A stretch of 64,000 nt of DNA from Crotalaria pallida (GCA_037953625.1 CM075653.1:103271639-103335638), one strand, 5' to 3'; positions 23,669 through 34,920 are shown, counted from the first letter of the stretch. The notes: generated from the letters alone by a model not told the origin. Translations and numbers: made by a program.

Positions 23669-24590
23669 ATATAGTAGTCGAGTCCCATCAGAAGCAACCC
23701 GCATATGGTTGGTGCTATATGACGGAGGAGACTTAGGATGGGTCGACAGTAGGACAAATCGAATAGAACCTTTTCGTCCTAAAACCCTTACCCGAAGTAG
23801 TGGAGAGGAAGATACGGTGTTTACCTGCGTGGTAATCACTTGATGATTGGGATAGGGGAAGGCAATGACGGTGACTCGTCAAGAAGCCTAAGAGGAGTCT
23901 GTCTAGGCGGGAAGAGCTACAGTGACCTGGGTTGACCATCCGGGTAGGGTGATTAGTCCGGTGTCGTAGCTGAAGTACTGCTTGTACACTAGACGGATGA
24001 CTGACGCCCCCTTGACTAAATCAGGATCAGAAGAGGGATGCTTGAACTCGGTGGAGGTTGACGCCCTTTGTCATGACATTATTTTCCCGGGCACTTTATA
24101 TTATATTTTGGCGTAGTCTCCTGAAGCCGGAGTGGTAGAGATCCTGTACTTCTGATTGCTTCCGACTAGGTGGATGGATCCCGAGGAGATGTATACCTGA
24201 AACTGAACCGAAACCATAAAGCCTAAATTCCGATGTCTTGAACTCAAAATGTGTGAATAAAGAGACTTCGACTTTGCGAGACAAGATGTTTAAGAGATTC
24301 GACTTTGCGAGGCATGTTGGTCAAGAGATTCGACTCTGCGAAATAATTGATTTAAAGAATTCCCATAAGAGAAAGATAGAGTGTTAGTAATACGACGATT
24401 GCATTGCATCTTCATGCATTTTATATAATTATCTGCTATATTGTTGTGTTGTGGATGTGTATTGTTGTATGCTTGTATGGTCTTAATATTTTGCCTATCT
24501 TAAACCCACACCGTCGACGATGCGTCGTTCGGAATGCTTACTCTCTCTGTCTTCACCCTTCCCTGTGGACTTCGGTGACGATGTCCACAG

Positions 24591-24763
24591 GTGACAGAGT
24601 AAGTAGGATATCTTGGAAGTCGGAGCTTCAAGCATTGGTCTACGAAGACACGATCGAGATGGAGTCTCGAAGAAGAAGAAGGCCAAGTTCGACTCGAGGA
24701 TTCGATGGTGGATGGTTCGACCTTGCTGAGGAGTATCATGTTGGTGGACGTCTGCCGTTATAG
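24591..24763 (+). CDS. hypothetical LTR-borne ORF of element F
   Basis: An open frame follows an acceptor-like GTCCACAG/GTGACAG at 24590/24591 and ends at 24763 (about 57 codons). It is basic in the middle (RRRRRPSSTR) and acidic-aromatic near the end (GGWFDLAEEY). No domain is recognised. It sits where C, H, G and I also have LTR frames, downstream of the block CTTACTCTCTC. It could be chance open sequence. Confidence 0.25.
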
Positions 24764-25133
24764 TGTTTATGTTCAAGTGATGTACTCCCTTATCAGGTAC
24801 TTAGACATCATTAACTGTATCCACATGTACACCCGAAAGATGTTTTATAAAGCTGGACAATCAACGTTAAGTTTTCTGGTTAAACATAAAAGATATGGGC
24901 TTTTAAATGTGATTTGTGAAAACGAGTTTCAAAGTGCGATGTTTCGTAACATCTCGGTTTGGAACTTGAAGTACAACGTGTGATGTGAGGATCAAATTTA
25001 TGATGCAAATTATTTTGGAACTTAGAGATCCTCGTACCCATGTTACGTTTAAAAAAAAATTGGCCCAAATTTTCACTATATTGAACTAAATGAATTATGT
25101 TTTCAAGTTGTCAAATCGAGGTGTTACAAACTG

Positions 25134-25510
25134 TGGCCCTGATTCCACACACAATCCCAAATAGATTGATCCTTGATGTAGGCATGGTGAATCCATCTGA
25201 CCCATACAGAATCCTTTTTTGCTGCCAGATTCCAAATATGTTTGCCCAGGGCTGCAACATTCCAATTGCTACAATTCTGAACCCCCAAACCTCCAACATC
25301 CTTATCTCTGCAAATAGTGGACCAAGCAATCTTAGCCTGATAGCAGCCATCTTCATTAGCATTCCAAAGGAATTGTCTACACAATTTCTGAATATCCTTA
25401 ATAACTGAACTAGGAATTATGAATGTAGATGCCCAGTAAATATGAAAACTCATAAGCACTGATTTAATTAAGCAAACTTTAGCCTGGTAAGATAGATTTC
25501 TTGTTCTTCA
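25134..25510 (-). pseudogene. LINE ORF2, region C-terminal to the RT core
   Basis: Frame 25459-25124 reads SFHIYWASTFIIPSSV then CRQFLWN and WVRWIHHAYI, the connection region that follows the RT core in plant L1s. It is out of frame with the RT block, which stops at 25511, so a small frameshift lies near 25500. Confidence 0.8.
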
Positions 25511-27348
25511 TTAATTGATGCTTCTCGTAACCTTATCCATCAAGCCCTGACAAGTGGCTGCATTCCATTTTCTAGATGAAAGTGGAATTCCCAAGTATCT
25601 ACAAGGAAAGCTTCCTTGTTGAAAACCTGAGATGTCTAAGAGCAATCTCTGTGTAATAGGAGGTACCCCTGCCATAAACAATTGGGACTTCTCTAGACTG
25701 AATTGAAGTCCTGACCAATCTGAAAAATCATTAAGCGCCTGAACAATTATTCTGATACTAGCAGGATGAGCCTTGCAGAAGATCATGAGATCATCTGCAA
25801 AGGCTAAGCTTATCAAACGAGTTTCCTTGCATGCTGGGTGATATCTGAAATTGCTCTTTGTGGCTGCAACCATAAGCCTTCTAGTTAACATTTCCATAGA
25901 TAGAACAAAGAGCAAGGGAGACATTGGATCTCCCTGCCTAATTCCCCTAGAAGCCCAAAATCTATCTCCTTGTTGTTCATTAATGACAATAGAAAAGGAA
26001 ACAGTTCTAATACAATTCATAACCCATCTGATGAATTTAGTAGGAAACTTGAAAGCTAATAACACCTCCTCAATAAAGTTCCATTCTAGAGTATCATAGG
26101 CCTTTTTGATAACCAGTTTCATCATACTTCTAGGTGACACTCTCTTTCTGCCATACAGTCTAACCAATTCTTGAGATAATAGAACATTATCAAGAATACT
26201 TCTATCTTTAATAAAAGCCACTTGATTATCATGCACTAGAGAAGGCACCACTGCAGCCAGTCTGGCACAAATTATCTTAGAGATACACTTGTAAATTGTT
26301 GAACAACAGGCAATAGGCCTAAATTGACTCACCTTAGAGGGAGAGTCAACTTTAGGAATCATTACCAAATTGGTATGATTTATTTCTTTTAGGATATGAC
26401 CATTAAGAAAAAAATCCTTAATAGCTGCACTCAACTCCTGCCCAGTATATTCCCAAGTAGCTTGGAAAAAGCCTGAACCAAATCCATCTGGACCAGGTGT
26501 TTTATTCTTATCAATAGAGAACAGAGCTACCTGAATTTCTTCATCCATAATTGGTTTAATCAAATCTAACTGCTGATCTAAAGACAGACAGTTTCCTTGA
26601 TCCACTACCTCTTGAGTCAAAGCATCTCTTCTATTTCTGGACATAAACAGTCTTTGATAGAAATCTTCAAACATCTTTAGAATGTTATCTTGACCTGTGA
26701 CTTCCTCTTCATTCTCATTCATAAGTTTAATAACCCTGTTCTGATAATTTCTTTTCCTAATGGAATCATGAAAAAGCTTAGAATTACAATCACCATCTCT
26801 TAGCCAACCAATCTTAGCTTTCTTTTGCAAAAAATCCAGAGCATCCTGTTGAACTTTATTATACTCACTGGAAATATCTTTCTCTGCCTGCTGAAGATTA
26901 TGATCCAGAGGATTTTGAACCAGTTCAGATTGAATTGCCTCCAGTCTCTTCCTTAATTCCATCTCTCTACCATCCACATTTGAGAAAAACTGCCTGTTAA
27001 GCTCACCCAAAGGACCCTTAAGGTCCTTAAGCTTCTTCCAGATTGCAAACATATTGCTCCCTGGATAGTTCTTAGACCATATTTTGTTAATGCTAGGCAT
27101 GAAACTCTGATGATTAGCCCACATATTAAAGAATTTGAAGGATTTCTTGCCTCTACCTTGCTGCATACCCCAGTCAACAATAATGGCTGAGTGATCAGAT
27201 AGGCCAGGTACTGTAAAATCAGTAGTAGCCAATGGCCAATCCCTACACCAATGCATATTCACCATAGCTCTGTCTAGCTTAGAGATGATTCTATCCATTC
27301 CAACTTGTTTATTACACCATGTGAAAAAAGACCTTGTCTGCCTCATAT
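25511..27348 (-). pseudogene. LINE ORF2 reverse transcriptase (non-LTR), catalytic Asp lost
   Basis: A ~613-codon open stretch. The first ~60 residues finish the endonuclease (FTWCNKQ, LDRAMVN, LSDHSAI). The RT core begins near residue 285 with KTPGPDGF and continues through FRPIACC, QVAFIKDRSI, GIRQGDPMSPLLF and the active-site FADD at residues ~518-521 (near 25800). At the first catalytic aspartate position (MKLVIKKAYD, codon 26113-26111) there is Val instead of the usual Asp, which should abolish polymerisation. The frame is cut upstream by the CACTA element and frameshifts near 25500. Confidence 0.9.
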
Positions 27349-27553
27349 CCACAATAAAAAGACTTTTAAAATCGGTCGTTTTGGACTTTTAAAATCGGCC
27401 GTTGTGATGATGTTGAAAACGATGATTTTAAAAGTCAAACTTTTAAAATCGGTCAAACAACCGATTTTGAAAGTGGGAACATTGAAATCGGTCAAAAGAC
27501 ATGATTTTGAAAGTGGAACATTGAAATCGGTCAAAACTCAAAACGACCGATTT

Positions 27554-27760
27554 TGATTCTTCTTTTTTTTTTTCGGACAAACCCATTATATTCAACTGAT
27601 TCTTCTTTTTTTTTTTTCGAACAACCCATTATATTCAACTGATTCTTCTTTTTTTTTCGAACAACCCATTATTTTCAACTGATTATTCTTTTTTTTTCGA
27701 ACAAACCCATTATATTCAATTGATTCTTCTTTTTTTTTGAACAACCCATTATATTCAACT
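27554..27760. repeat. ~43-bp tandem repeat in the CACTA element
   Basis: Five imperfect copies of GATTCTTC, a T-run, then TTCGAACAACCCATTATATTCAACT. Copies differ in T-run length, and one has ATTTTC for ATATTC. No coding potential. Confidence 0.85.
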
Positions 27761-27999
27761 GTTTTTTTTTATCATCATATCTGATAAATCATCAATCTAG
27801 TATTTAACTATTTTGAAACAAGAAAATAAGTGGAAAAAAAATCATTAAGAATCAGAGTCCAGAAGCAAGAATCATTACAGAGAATCAGCACCAAACATAT
27901 TTCAACATTGAATCTGAAAACCATAACAGAGTATGCTCAAAAAAGAAAAATAAGTAACTCATAACTGAGAAGTGGATCTGTGGAGGTGATGACCCACTT

Positions 28000-28400
28000 C
28001 TTCTTCGCTTTGGACTTGGATCTGTGGCGGTGAGGAGGGTGTGGCCGAGGTGGTTGATCTCTGGATCTGTGGCGGCGGCGACCGGCGAGGAGGACGTGAC
28101 CAAGGTTGTTGGCTTTGGATCTGTGGCGGCGTAGCTCCTCCTCCTCCTCCCGATTCGGATCGCGATCTTTCCACCTCGGTGAAGGCGGCTTCGTTGTTGA
28201 CGAAGAATCGCGATTGAGGGAGAGAACGAGAGATGGTGACGGTGGCTCGGTTTAGCTGTTATGGGTGGCGCCAAGCGAGAGAGCGAGGGACGGCGCCAGG
28301 CGAGAGGGCGAGGGACGGCGCAGGCGAGAGACGAGAGAGAACGGAGATGGTGAGAGAGAAAGAGAGATGAGTTCGAAAATGAAAGAAGAAGAAGAATGAG
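28000..28400 (-). other. GC-rich segment in the CACTA element, possible captured gene fragment
   Basis: This stretch is far more GC-rich than the rest of the transposon, with a minus-strand frame (28274-27885) rich in Arg, Ser and Pro and repeated GGATCTGTGGCGG phrases. CACTA elements often carry captured host exon pieces. No donor gene is recognised, so capture is only a possibility. Confidence 0.3.
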
Positions 28401-28532
28401 AATTATTGGAGATGGGGCGCCGCACAGTAGGAATAAATGGAAATAATTAGGGTTTCCTGGAGTGACCGGTTATTTACAAAAATGCCACCGCATTTCTACA
28501 TTCTAACTCGGTCAACAGTGACCGATTTCAAA

Positions 28533-29417
28533 AATACTTACGAAATCGGTCGTTTTGACCGATTTTAAAAGATAAAAAATTTAAAATTAAAAAAAATAAA
28601 AAATACTTACGAAATCGGTCGTTTTGACTGATTTTAAAAGATAAAAAAATTAAAAATTTAAAAAAAAAAGAAAAAATACTTACGAAATCGGTCGTTTTGA
28701 CCGATTATAAAAGATAAAAAACTAAAAATAAAAAAAAAAGAAAAAATAATTACGAAATCGGTCGTTTTGACTGATTTTAAAAGATAAAAAATTTAAAATT
28801 TAAAAAAAAAATAAAAAATACTTACGAAATCGGTCGTTTTGGCTGATTTTAAAAGATAAAAAATTAAAAATTAAAAAAAAAGAAAAAATACTTACAAAAT
28901 CGGTCGTTTTGACTGATTTTAAAAGATAAAAAATTTAAAAAATTTAAAAAAAAAGAAAAAATACTTACGAAATCGGTCGTTTTGGCTGATTTTAAAAGAT
29001 AAAAAATTAAAAATTAAAAAAAAAGAAAAAATACTTACGAAATCGGTCGTTTTGACCGATTTTAAAAGATAAAAAATTAAAAATTTAACAAAATAAAAAA
29101 ATACTTACGAAATCGGCCGTTTTGACCGATTTTAAAAGATAAAAAATTAAAAATTTAACAAAATAAAAAAATACTTACGAAATCGGCCGTTTTGACCGAT
29201 TTTAAAAGATAAAAAATTAAAAATATAAAAAAAGAAAAAAATACTTACGAAATCGGTCATTTTGACTGATTTCAAAAGATTAAAAATTACAAATTAAAAA
29301 AAGAAAAAATACTTACAAAATCAGTCATTTTGACCGATTTCAAAAGATAAAAAATTTAAAATTTAAAAAAATAAAAAATACTTACGAAATCGGTTGTTTA
29401 ACGACCGATTTCAAAAG
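28533..29417. repeat. subterminal hairpin repeat array, 13 copies of a ~70-bp unit
   Basis: Units contain ATACTTACGAAATCGGTCG, TTTTGACCGATTTTAAAAG, then A-rich spacer. AAATCGGTC and GACCGATTT pair around a TTTT loop. Several units carry GACTG or GGCTG in the right arm, which weakens the stem; the two GGCCG units differ from the rest in the left arm. The array lies at the right end, next to the terminus. Confidence 0.9.
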
Positions 29418-29521
29418 TTAGATTTTATTTACAAAATTGCCACCGCGTTTTTTTTTAAATCGGCTTTACAACGATCGATTTTAAAACCCCGATTTCAAAA
29501 CCTTATTTTCTAGTAGAGCCA

Positions 29522-30044
29522 ACAGCCCACATTCATCTATACACCTCTGAAAATCTCTAGCACTATTAGGATCAATAGCACAACCTCCAATCTTTTCCTG
29601 CTGATTCAATTGAGTGTTAAAGTCCCCAAGAATAATCCAAGGGATGTCAATATGTTTCTACACACCACATAAAACCTGCCAAAGTTCCCTTCTAACATGC
29701 ATATCATTATCAGCATAGACAAAAGTGACAAACAACTGCTTCTGAGTTTCCTTCATAATAACATGACAATGAACATACTGATCCGATCGTGCTACCACAG
29801 TTAACTCAAAGATATCCATTCTCCATACCACCCAAATTCTTCCAATAGAACACACATCCAGATTAATAAAAGAACCCCAGCCATGCAACATTTTATTATA
29901 TACTTGTTGATAGGAATCACCCCTCAACTTATTCTCTAAAATAGCAAACAGTCCTACACTATATTTATTAATCACTTCACGAACCTATTTTTGTTTTCGA
30001 GGGTGGTTCATCCCTCGAATATTCCATGCACCTATTTTATCCAT
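29522..30044 (-). pseudogene. LINE ORF2 N-terminal endonuclease domain
   Basis: ORF2 starts at the ATG 30044-30042 (MDKIGAWNIRGMNHP), which overlaps the last 8 nt of ORF1. The AP-type endonuclease motifs follow: WNIRG, ENKL, FVYADN and, after an in-frame stop near 29658, LGDFN. A first stop lies at 29987-29985. The CACTA element then interrupts the frame at ...CIDECGLL. Two stops rule out a functional protein. Confidence 0.85.
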
Positions 30045-31365
30045 TAGGTGGATGAGTTGAAGACTCTCCCCTCTGCACCTCCACTTCTTTATGCTGGTTC
30101 TTACTTCTAGTAGTGACTGTTATCCGCCCTTCAGCATCCCCTGCTTTCTGTTTGCCTTTATCTACCTTTGAATTAGCACAAGTAAGCTCATCAATGACTG
30201 TAGCCACAGAATTCACACCTGCTTCAACATTTTCTTGTGGCACAATTCCCTTCTCTATATCTGACTTTAATTTAAGGGCTTGGTCAAGCTTTTCCATTTC
30301 TGCCTGAGAAGGCTTATTTTTCTCCACCTAGTGTTGCTTTACATTTTTCTTGCACATAGCAGCATCATGCCCATAACATGAACATTTAGAGCATAAGGTT
30401 GGCTCCCATTCATACTTGATATTTTGTGATACAATGTTCCCTTTGTCATCTTCAAAATGAATTTCTTCTGGGAGAACTGCTGGATCCACCTCAACCAGAA
30501 CTCTAGCGTAGCTGATCCTATTTCTCTCTTCAGTAACTTTATCAGCCATTATAGGAGTCCCCACCAAACTAGTAATCTTACCAAGTGCTGTAGCCCCCCA
30601 GAATTTCAGATTCAAATTTGGAAATTGTATCCAAATAGGAATCCTATCCAGAAAACTTTTAGTTACAGGCCTACCTGTCCATAGGGCTATAATCAATGGC
30701 TTTTTATCAAAATGATAAATACCAACGTCCAGCACATTGTTCCTTCCTTCCAGAGAATTAAATCTCACTATCATAGTACCATCAGCATTCATAAGGATTT
30801 TATCAATCCCAAATTGTCCCCAAGCCTTCTTAATGAAACCACTCAACACAGGATAGGGTGGATTAGCCCCCAGAACATAGCAAACCAATGAATTTTGCCA
30901 GTATAGAACCTCCTCCTCTACATCATTAGGATCAATTTTTCCCAGTTCTATCCCATCCTTCAAAGTTGGCTGGTGAAAGTTTAGCTTTCCACCTGCGTTC
31001 CGGAGTTTTGATATATCAAAAGACTCCCATACATTTCTTTTTGGAAAATTCTCCTTTTCTGGTGTTTGTGCTTTTGGATCTGCTGCTGTGTTTACGTTCT
31101 CATTCTCCTTATCAATAACCTGCTGATTCTCTTTTTGTTGTGGTTCATTGACAGGATTGCCTTGCTTATTGACCCTGGAACGGATCAACTCAATGCCATG
31201 TGCTAAGGATTCTAATTGCTTAGGCGTCAAGGCATCTATAACTTCCAGGTCCTCATCATCCAGTTGCGAAAGATCAAAAAGCTGTTGCTGCTTGTCTTGC
31301 TGAAACGAAGTAGAAGGCGATTTAGGGGAAGGGGACTTAGGTGGCCTCCCCCTCTTCTTCGCCAT
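30037..31365 (-). pseudogene. LINE ORF1 (DUF4283-like plus CCHC knuckle), one in-frame stop
   Basis: RNA-binding chaperone of plant L1 elements. It starts MAKKRGRPPKSPSPK, an AT-hook-like basic stretch. An acidic, Gln-rich region follows, then the DUF4283-type core (VLGANPPYP, MIVRFNS, WTGRPVTKSF, RIPIWIQFPNLN) and a zinc knuckle CSKCSCYGHDAAMC near residue 330. An in-frame TAG at 30330-30328 splits off the last ~96 codons, which end at 30037. The ORF1 stop overlaps the ORF2 start by 8 nt in a different frame. Confidence 0.85.
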
Positions 31366-31479
31366 GAAGGCTGCGCCAGAAAACCTAGGAAAACCCTAGG
31401 TACCGTGAGAGAGAAGAGAGATAAGTCAAACACAAGTCAAACCCCTTTTTTCTAATGTGTTGAGAATTAATAAATAGTT

Positions 31480-32556
31480 GATGAGAAAAGAAAAAGATAA
31501 TTGTACAAATTATATGTTTCAGAGAAGTTTTTAATAAAGAATAAGATTTAATATTGTGTGGAATCCGACTGCGGGTGCGCGAATCGGATAGTCCACGATA
31601 AAGTGTAAAAGATTAATTTGGCGTGGAATCCGACTGCGAAGTGGCGCGAATCGGATAGTCCACGAACGATAGAGGGGCAATTCCTTGTGGCCGACTGCGA
31701 GTGTACGCGAATCGGGTTCCGACTGCGAGTGGCGCGAATCGGATATACCACGATAGAGGAATTACCTAGTGCTCCTTGTGGCCGACTACGAGTTGCGCGA
31801 ATCGGATATACCACGATAGAGGAGTACGACTCAACCTCTTGCGTCCGACTGCGATGTGCGCGAATCGGACAGAATGCATGAGGGATGTTGTTGTCAAAAT
31901 TGTTAAGAATGAAAAGGAATAAAAGAAATATAAAACGCCTGATAGTGCTTGAAAAAGAATTAAGTGTGTTGTGATAAAGCTGTAAAAGAATCTAAATATG
32001 AGAGGAGAAAAGATATGAGAATGTTTAATGAATGAAAATGGGTTTATTTGTAAATGAATATGATATGACTTGACTTTGTGCGTATATGCATTACTTGAAT
32101 TAAGTGTGTTTGGCTTAGTCAGTTATTATGTCATATCAGAAACTGCTATTCCTACTTTATGTGTAATGATCACCTCTTTACCATTTTTTCCAGGTACCGA
32201 GATTTGAGCTTACACGATTATTGGCCGAGCAGGTGCACACTCCACGGAGTGGAGTGTGAGTTAGTTATAGGGGATTATAGGTTATTTAATTGTAATTAAT
32301 TTATTTTAATTTGATGCTATGTGGGGTGCGATGTAGCACCGATTTATGATTATGTGTTGTTGATAGCCCTGCTGGCTCTGTCTGTTATAAATGAATATGT
32401 CTATCAAGTTGCAGGAAAAATATAAATTTTGGAAAAGTCCGAAAAACAAAGGAAACTCCGTCCGTTTGATGGGAGATTTTGAATAATTAAAAAGGAAATT
32501 TTAATTTCTCTATTTGAATAATGGGTAGTTGAGGGTAGAAAAGTGTAGGTGTTACA
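31480..32556 (+). repeat. element B 5' LTR, third piece
   Basis: Continues B's LTR after the LINE and ends GTGTTACA at 32556. It matches 48894-49973 of the other LTR. It contains the CCGACTGCG repeat block and an acceptor-like TTTTTTCCAG/GTACC at 32193/32194. Adding the three pieces and removing insertions gives about 3.35 kb, against 3363 bp for the rejoined 3' LTR. Confidence 0.92.
31560..31880. repeat. hairpin repeat block in element B LTR
   Basis: About seven imperfect units of the form TCCGACTGCG, GTGGCGCGAA, TCGGAT, separated by spacers such as AGTCCACGA. Each unit has TCCGA and TCGGA arms that pair. The same block is at 48979-49291 in B's other LTR. Frames over 80 codons here are products of the repeat. 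Confidence 0.85.
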
Positions 32557-32560
32557 TTTA

Positions 32561-32573
32561 TGGTATCAGAGCA
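32561..32573 (+). promoter_or_regulatory. primer-binding site of element B (initiator-Met tRNA)
   Basis: TGGTATCAGAGCA four bases after the LTR end, identical in type to those of A, C and D. Confidence 0.92.
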
Positions 32574-32862
32574 GTTTCTCATCGGCCTTGGAGTGTGGAC
32601 TCACAACTCCTGTTGCATTACTCACCAAGCGAGTAACTGATAGATAGCTTAGTATCTAAGTTAGAAAAAGAGAGTAACAAGTTGCTAGCCTTATATTAAA
32701 GTTTTGCAATGATGCAGAAAGAGTTTGATTGAATCTTAAATTAATTCTGATTTATGTGTCTCGAGTTTTTGCCCAAATGAACCTGATTTCTTAGAAAATG
32801 GACATTGTCGCATTTATAAAATGGATGAAATCCGAGATTAAGGAAAGTGAAAGAACCCCAAT

Positions 32863-32887
32863 GGGTCAGAGCATGAAATTGCTTCCC
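32863..32887 (+). promoter_or_regulatory. leader hairpin of element B
   Basis: GGGT-CAG-AGCA, loop TGAAAT, then TGCTTCCC. It matches the A hairpin at 10082-10106 apart from one stem position, at almost the same distance from the primer site. Confidence 0.5.
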
Positions 32888-34882
32888 CAACGGGAAGGAA
32901 CGATCCTTGGTTTCGAAGTAAGTATGACAATTTTTAAATGTGACAATGCAACAATATATGTTTTCAAAATTCATGTCTGAAACTTAGGTAGAACGGAGTG
33001 ATCTTACCTCCAAGGTAATGTATAATCGAGACTGGCCATCTTGAGGACTACATTTGTTGGAAGGTGAAATCATCAAGTCCCCGAGTTTCAGAATATCTTT
33101 AAAGTTGAGTGAAGTCTTAGAACCTAGGGGAAATAGTTTGTTATAGTTAAATCCTATAGAATCCTAGTACCCTCAAATCAGAGTGCGCAATGGAAATAAC
33201 CAGAAATCATTCCAAATATTTTATGAGCTTTGATCACTGGATTTTATTTTAGAAGAATTTCTTCTTAAATGCTTGAATAATTGTCTTCTCAGTCGAACAA
33301 GTTTTTTTTAAAAATCTTCATAAGTGATCCCTTTACCCAATGAGGGTCTCATTGAATAGTTCATATTGCTTTCTTAAAGAATTTTTATAAAGCACATTAT
33401 ATGGTTTACAAAAGTCTAATTCATACATACGTTTTTCTTTTTCTAAAATATCTGTTTATGTTTTTGCTTTTGAAGTGTCAGATATTTGATTTCATGGAAT
33501 ACAATTTTATTCGATTATGGACCTTGAAGATTTGTTGTTTTTACGTTCTCTAAATTTTCTACCCTGCATCCAATCCACTTGGAAGAATACGTTGGATGAG
33601 ATGATAATTCGCTTTAATTGTCAAGGATTTATCTCTTGCACTTCTGTATAGTTAGTCCTCTTGCTTTTGGATTTCCTTTTGATTTAGTCTCTATGATCTT
33701 AAATTTATGGATTTTTGTTTTAGAGTTTATGTAAAATGTAAGTTAGATTTGTTGAATTTTTTAATTTAATGAAGTTGTTCCCTGATTTTGCATGATTGCA
33801 TGCCCATGTATCTGAAAATGATGAATTTTGGATTTTGAGCCATTGACTATATCCTTTTTGAATGAAAATTATTAAATAAGTTTCAACAAATAGTTTTTTT
33901 TTCTTGCTTAGCATATTACTCATAACTCTTTTGTATTAGTGTTGGCCACTACCAACCTATTATGTTACTTAGTTTACTTCAAGAAGCTTCCCAAAACTAT
34001 CATGCCAGGGAAAAATGTTTTTAAAACACTAGCTTAACGAATTTTAATTCTTTTCAGGCTTTAGTTTTTCTCCTTGTAATTTAAATTGACGTTCTTTTAA
34101 GTTAATGGCACCATATTGGTTGGGTCATGATTATTAATTCCTACTTTTGGAATCTAAATTTCTGCATAGATTTATTTACATGTTCTATTTCTTGTAGAAA
34201 AGAGAGGTGCCACTCTTCCTGTTTCAAGTTTTTACAAAATTAATATCGCATTCGAATGTGTAAGTGAATTATGTTTTCTTACAAAAATAGTTCTTGGCAA
34301 GATTTTCAGATATTTTATTATTTTAGGTGCTGAACATGTTACATGAACTCAAACCATATGCATAATGCTGATTTTGTTTAGACCAGTTGGGTTTTAATGC
34401 TAATTTTGTTTAGACCAGTTGGGTTTTTAAAGCTCCTACTTTGCTTTATAATTTATGTTGCCTCTTTGAGATTTAAATTCGTTTTACATTTATGACAAAG
34501 AGTCAACATATCCTCTTAATAGCTATCACATGTTATATGTTAAAATTCTTTTTCAGTTTTGAGAACTTAAATGATTTTGTTTGGAACTAACTTAACGATA
34601 GTTTCTATTTTGTTCACTAAGTGATGACTTCTCTATTTGACATTGTTATGAAAGATGGTTTCCTCATTGATTGAATTTGAAAACCTTTTTACTTAATTAG
34701 TTATCGAAATTCTTTTGCTACAGTTACATTCCTATTTCCATTAAGGTTTATTCTCCTGTTAAATAAATGATTTCAGAAGAACCTCTTGCCATTTGTACTG
34801 TTGATTTTATTTGTGTTTGTCAAAGTTGATTGGAATGATGATCAAGGATTCTTAAATCCTAACCTTACAATTTTCTCTAGTT

Positions 34883-34902
34883 AAATTTCGAGGACGAAAT
34901 TT
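34883..34902 (+). promoter_or_regulatory. AGGA-loop hairpin before element B 3' LTR
   Basis: AAATTTCG and CGAAATTT pair around AGGA, 18 nt before the LTR. The first and last stem bases are A/T here where A and C have G/C. The purine tract GGGGGGAAGGA (34909-34919) follows. Confidence 0.8.
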
Positions 34903-34920
34903 CTATTTGGGGGGAAGGAT

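Larger units (their letters stand above)
18401..25128 (+). mobile_element. element F: 6.7-kb solo LTR
   Basis: Flanked by a perfect 5-bp duplication AACTG (18396-18400 and 25129-25133) and interrupting the LINE frame cleanly. It starts TGTGACATCCCC and ends GGTGTTACA. I found no primer-binding site, purine tract or second copy inside, so this is one LTR left after recombination between two. It shares layout with D's LTR: a leader phrase CATCAAACTCTT..GAGAAAGAGAG..TGGCCG (19673-19713; D 52767-52815), the GCTTCCGACTAGG block (24158) and the CGGAATGCTTACTCTCTC block (24530). At 6728 bp it is unusually large for a plant LTR. Confidence 0.85.
27352..29518. mobile_element. non-autonomous CACTA-type DNA transposon
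   Basis: A 2167-bp insertion in LINE ORF2 with a 3-bp duplication CCA (27349-27351 and 29519-29521). The right end read inward is CTCTACTAGAAAATAAGG, close to the CACTA-family terminus CACTACTAGAAAA; the left end (CACAATAAAAAGA) is more decayed. Both subterminal regions are packed with copies of AAATCGGTC/GACCGATTT, as expected of CACTA transposase-binding arrays. It encodes no transposase. Confidence 0.8.
17578..31461 (-). mobile_element. L1-type LINE, minus strand, with two nested insertions
   Basis: Flanked by an 18-bp direct repeat GAGAATTAATAAATAGTT (17560-17577 and 31462-31479). The uninterrupted site is present in B's other LTR near 48876-48893. The 3' end (low coordinate) begins with a short T-run, i.e. 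a poly(A) tail on the minus strand. Removing solo LTR F and the CACTA element leaves about 5 kb: ORF1, then ORF2 with endonuclease, reverse transcriptase and a C-terminal zinc-binding domain. Every coding part is damaged, so it is dead. Confidence 0.93.
32557..34920 (+). other. element B interior, non-coding
   Basis: 2.36 kb between primer site and 3' LTR with no gag or pol frame. The first 650 bases share several blocks with the interior of A (leader hairpin, ATCGAGA block near 33028, ATCAGAGTGCGCA near 33178). The remainder is AT-rich without recognisable features. B is therefore non-autonomous. Confidence 0.85.

Noticed and set aside
28533..29417. CRISPR-like array
   Set aside because: Repeats are regularly spaced, but the spacers are near-identical A-rich sequence and the array lies at the end of a CACTA element in a plant genome.
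31618..31881. 87-codon frame with repeated RVARIGYT phrases
   Set aside because: Generated by the CCGACTGCG hairpin repeat block of LTR B.
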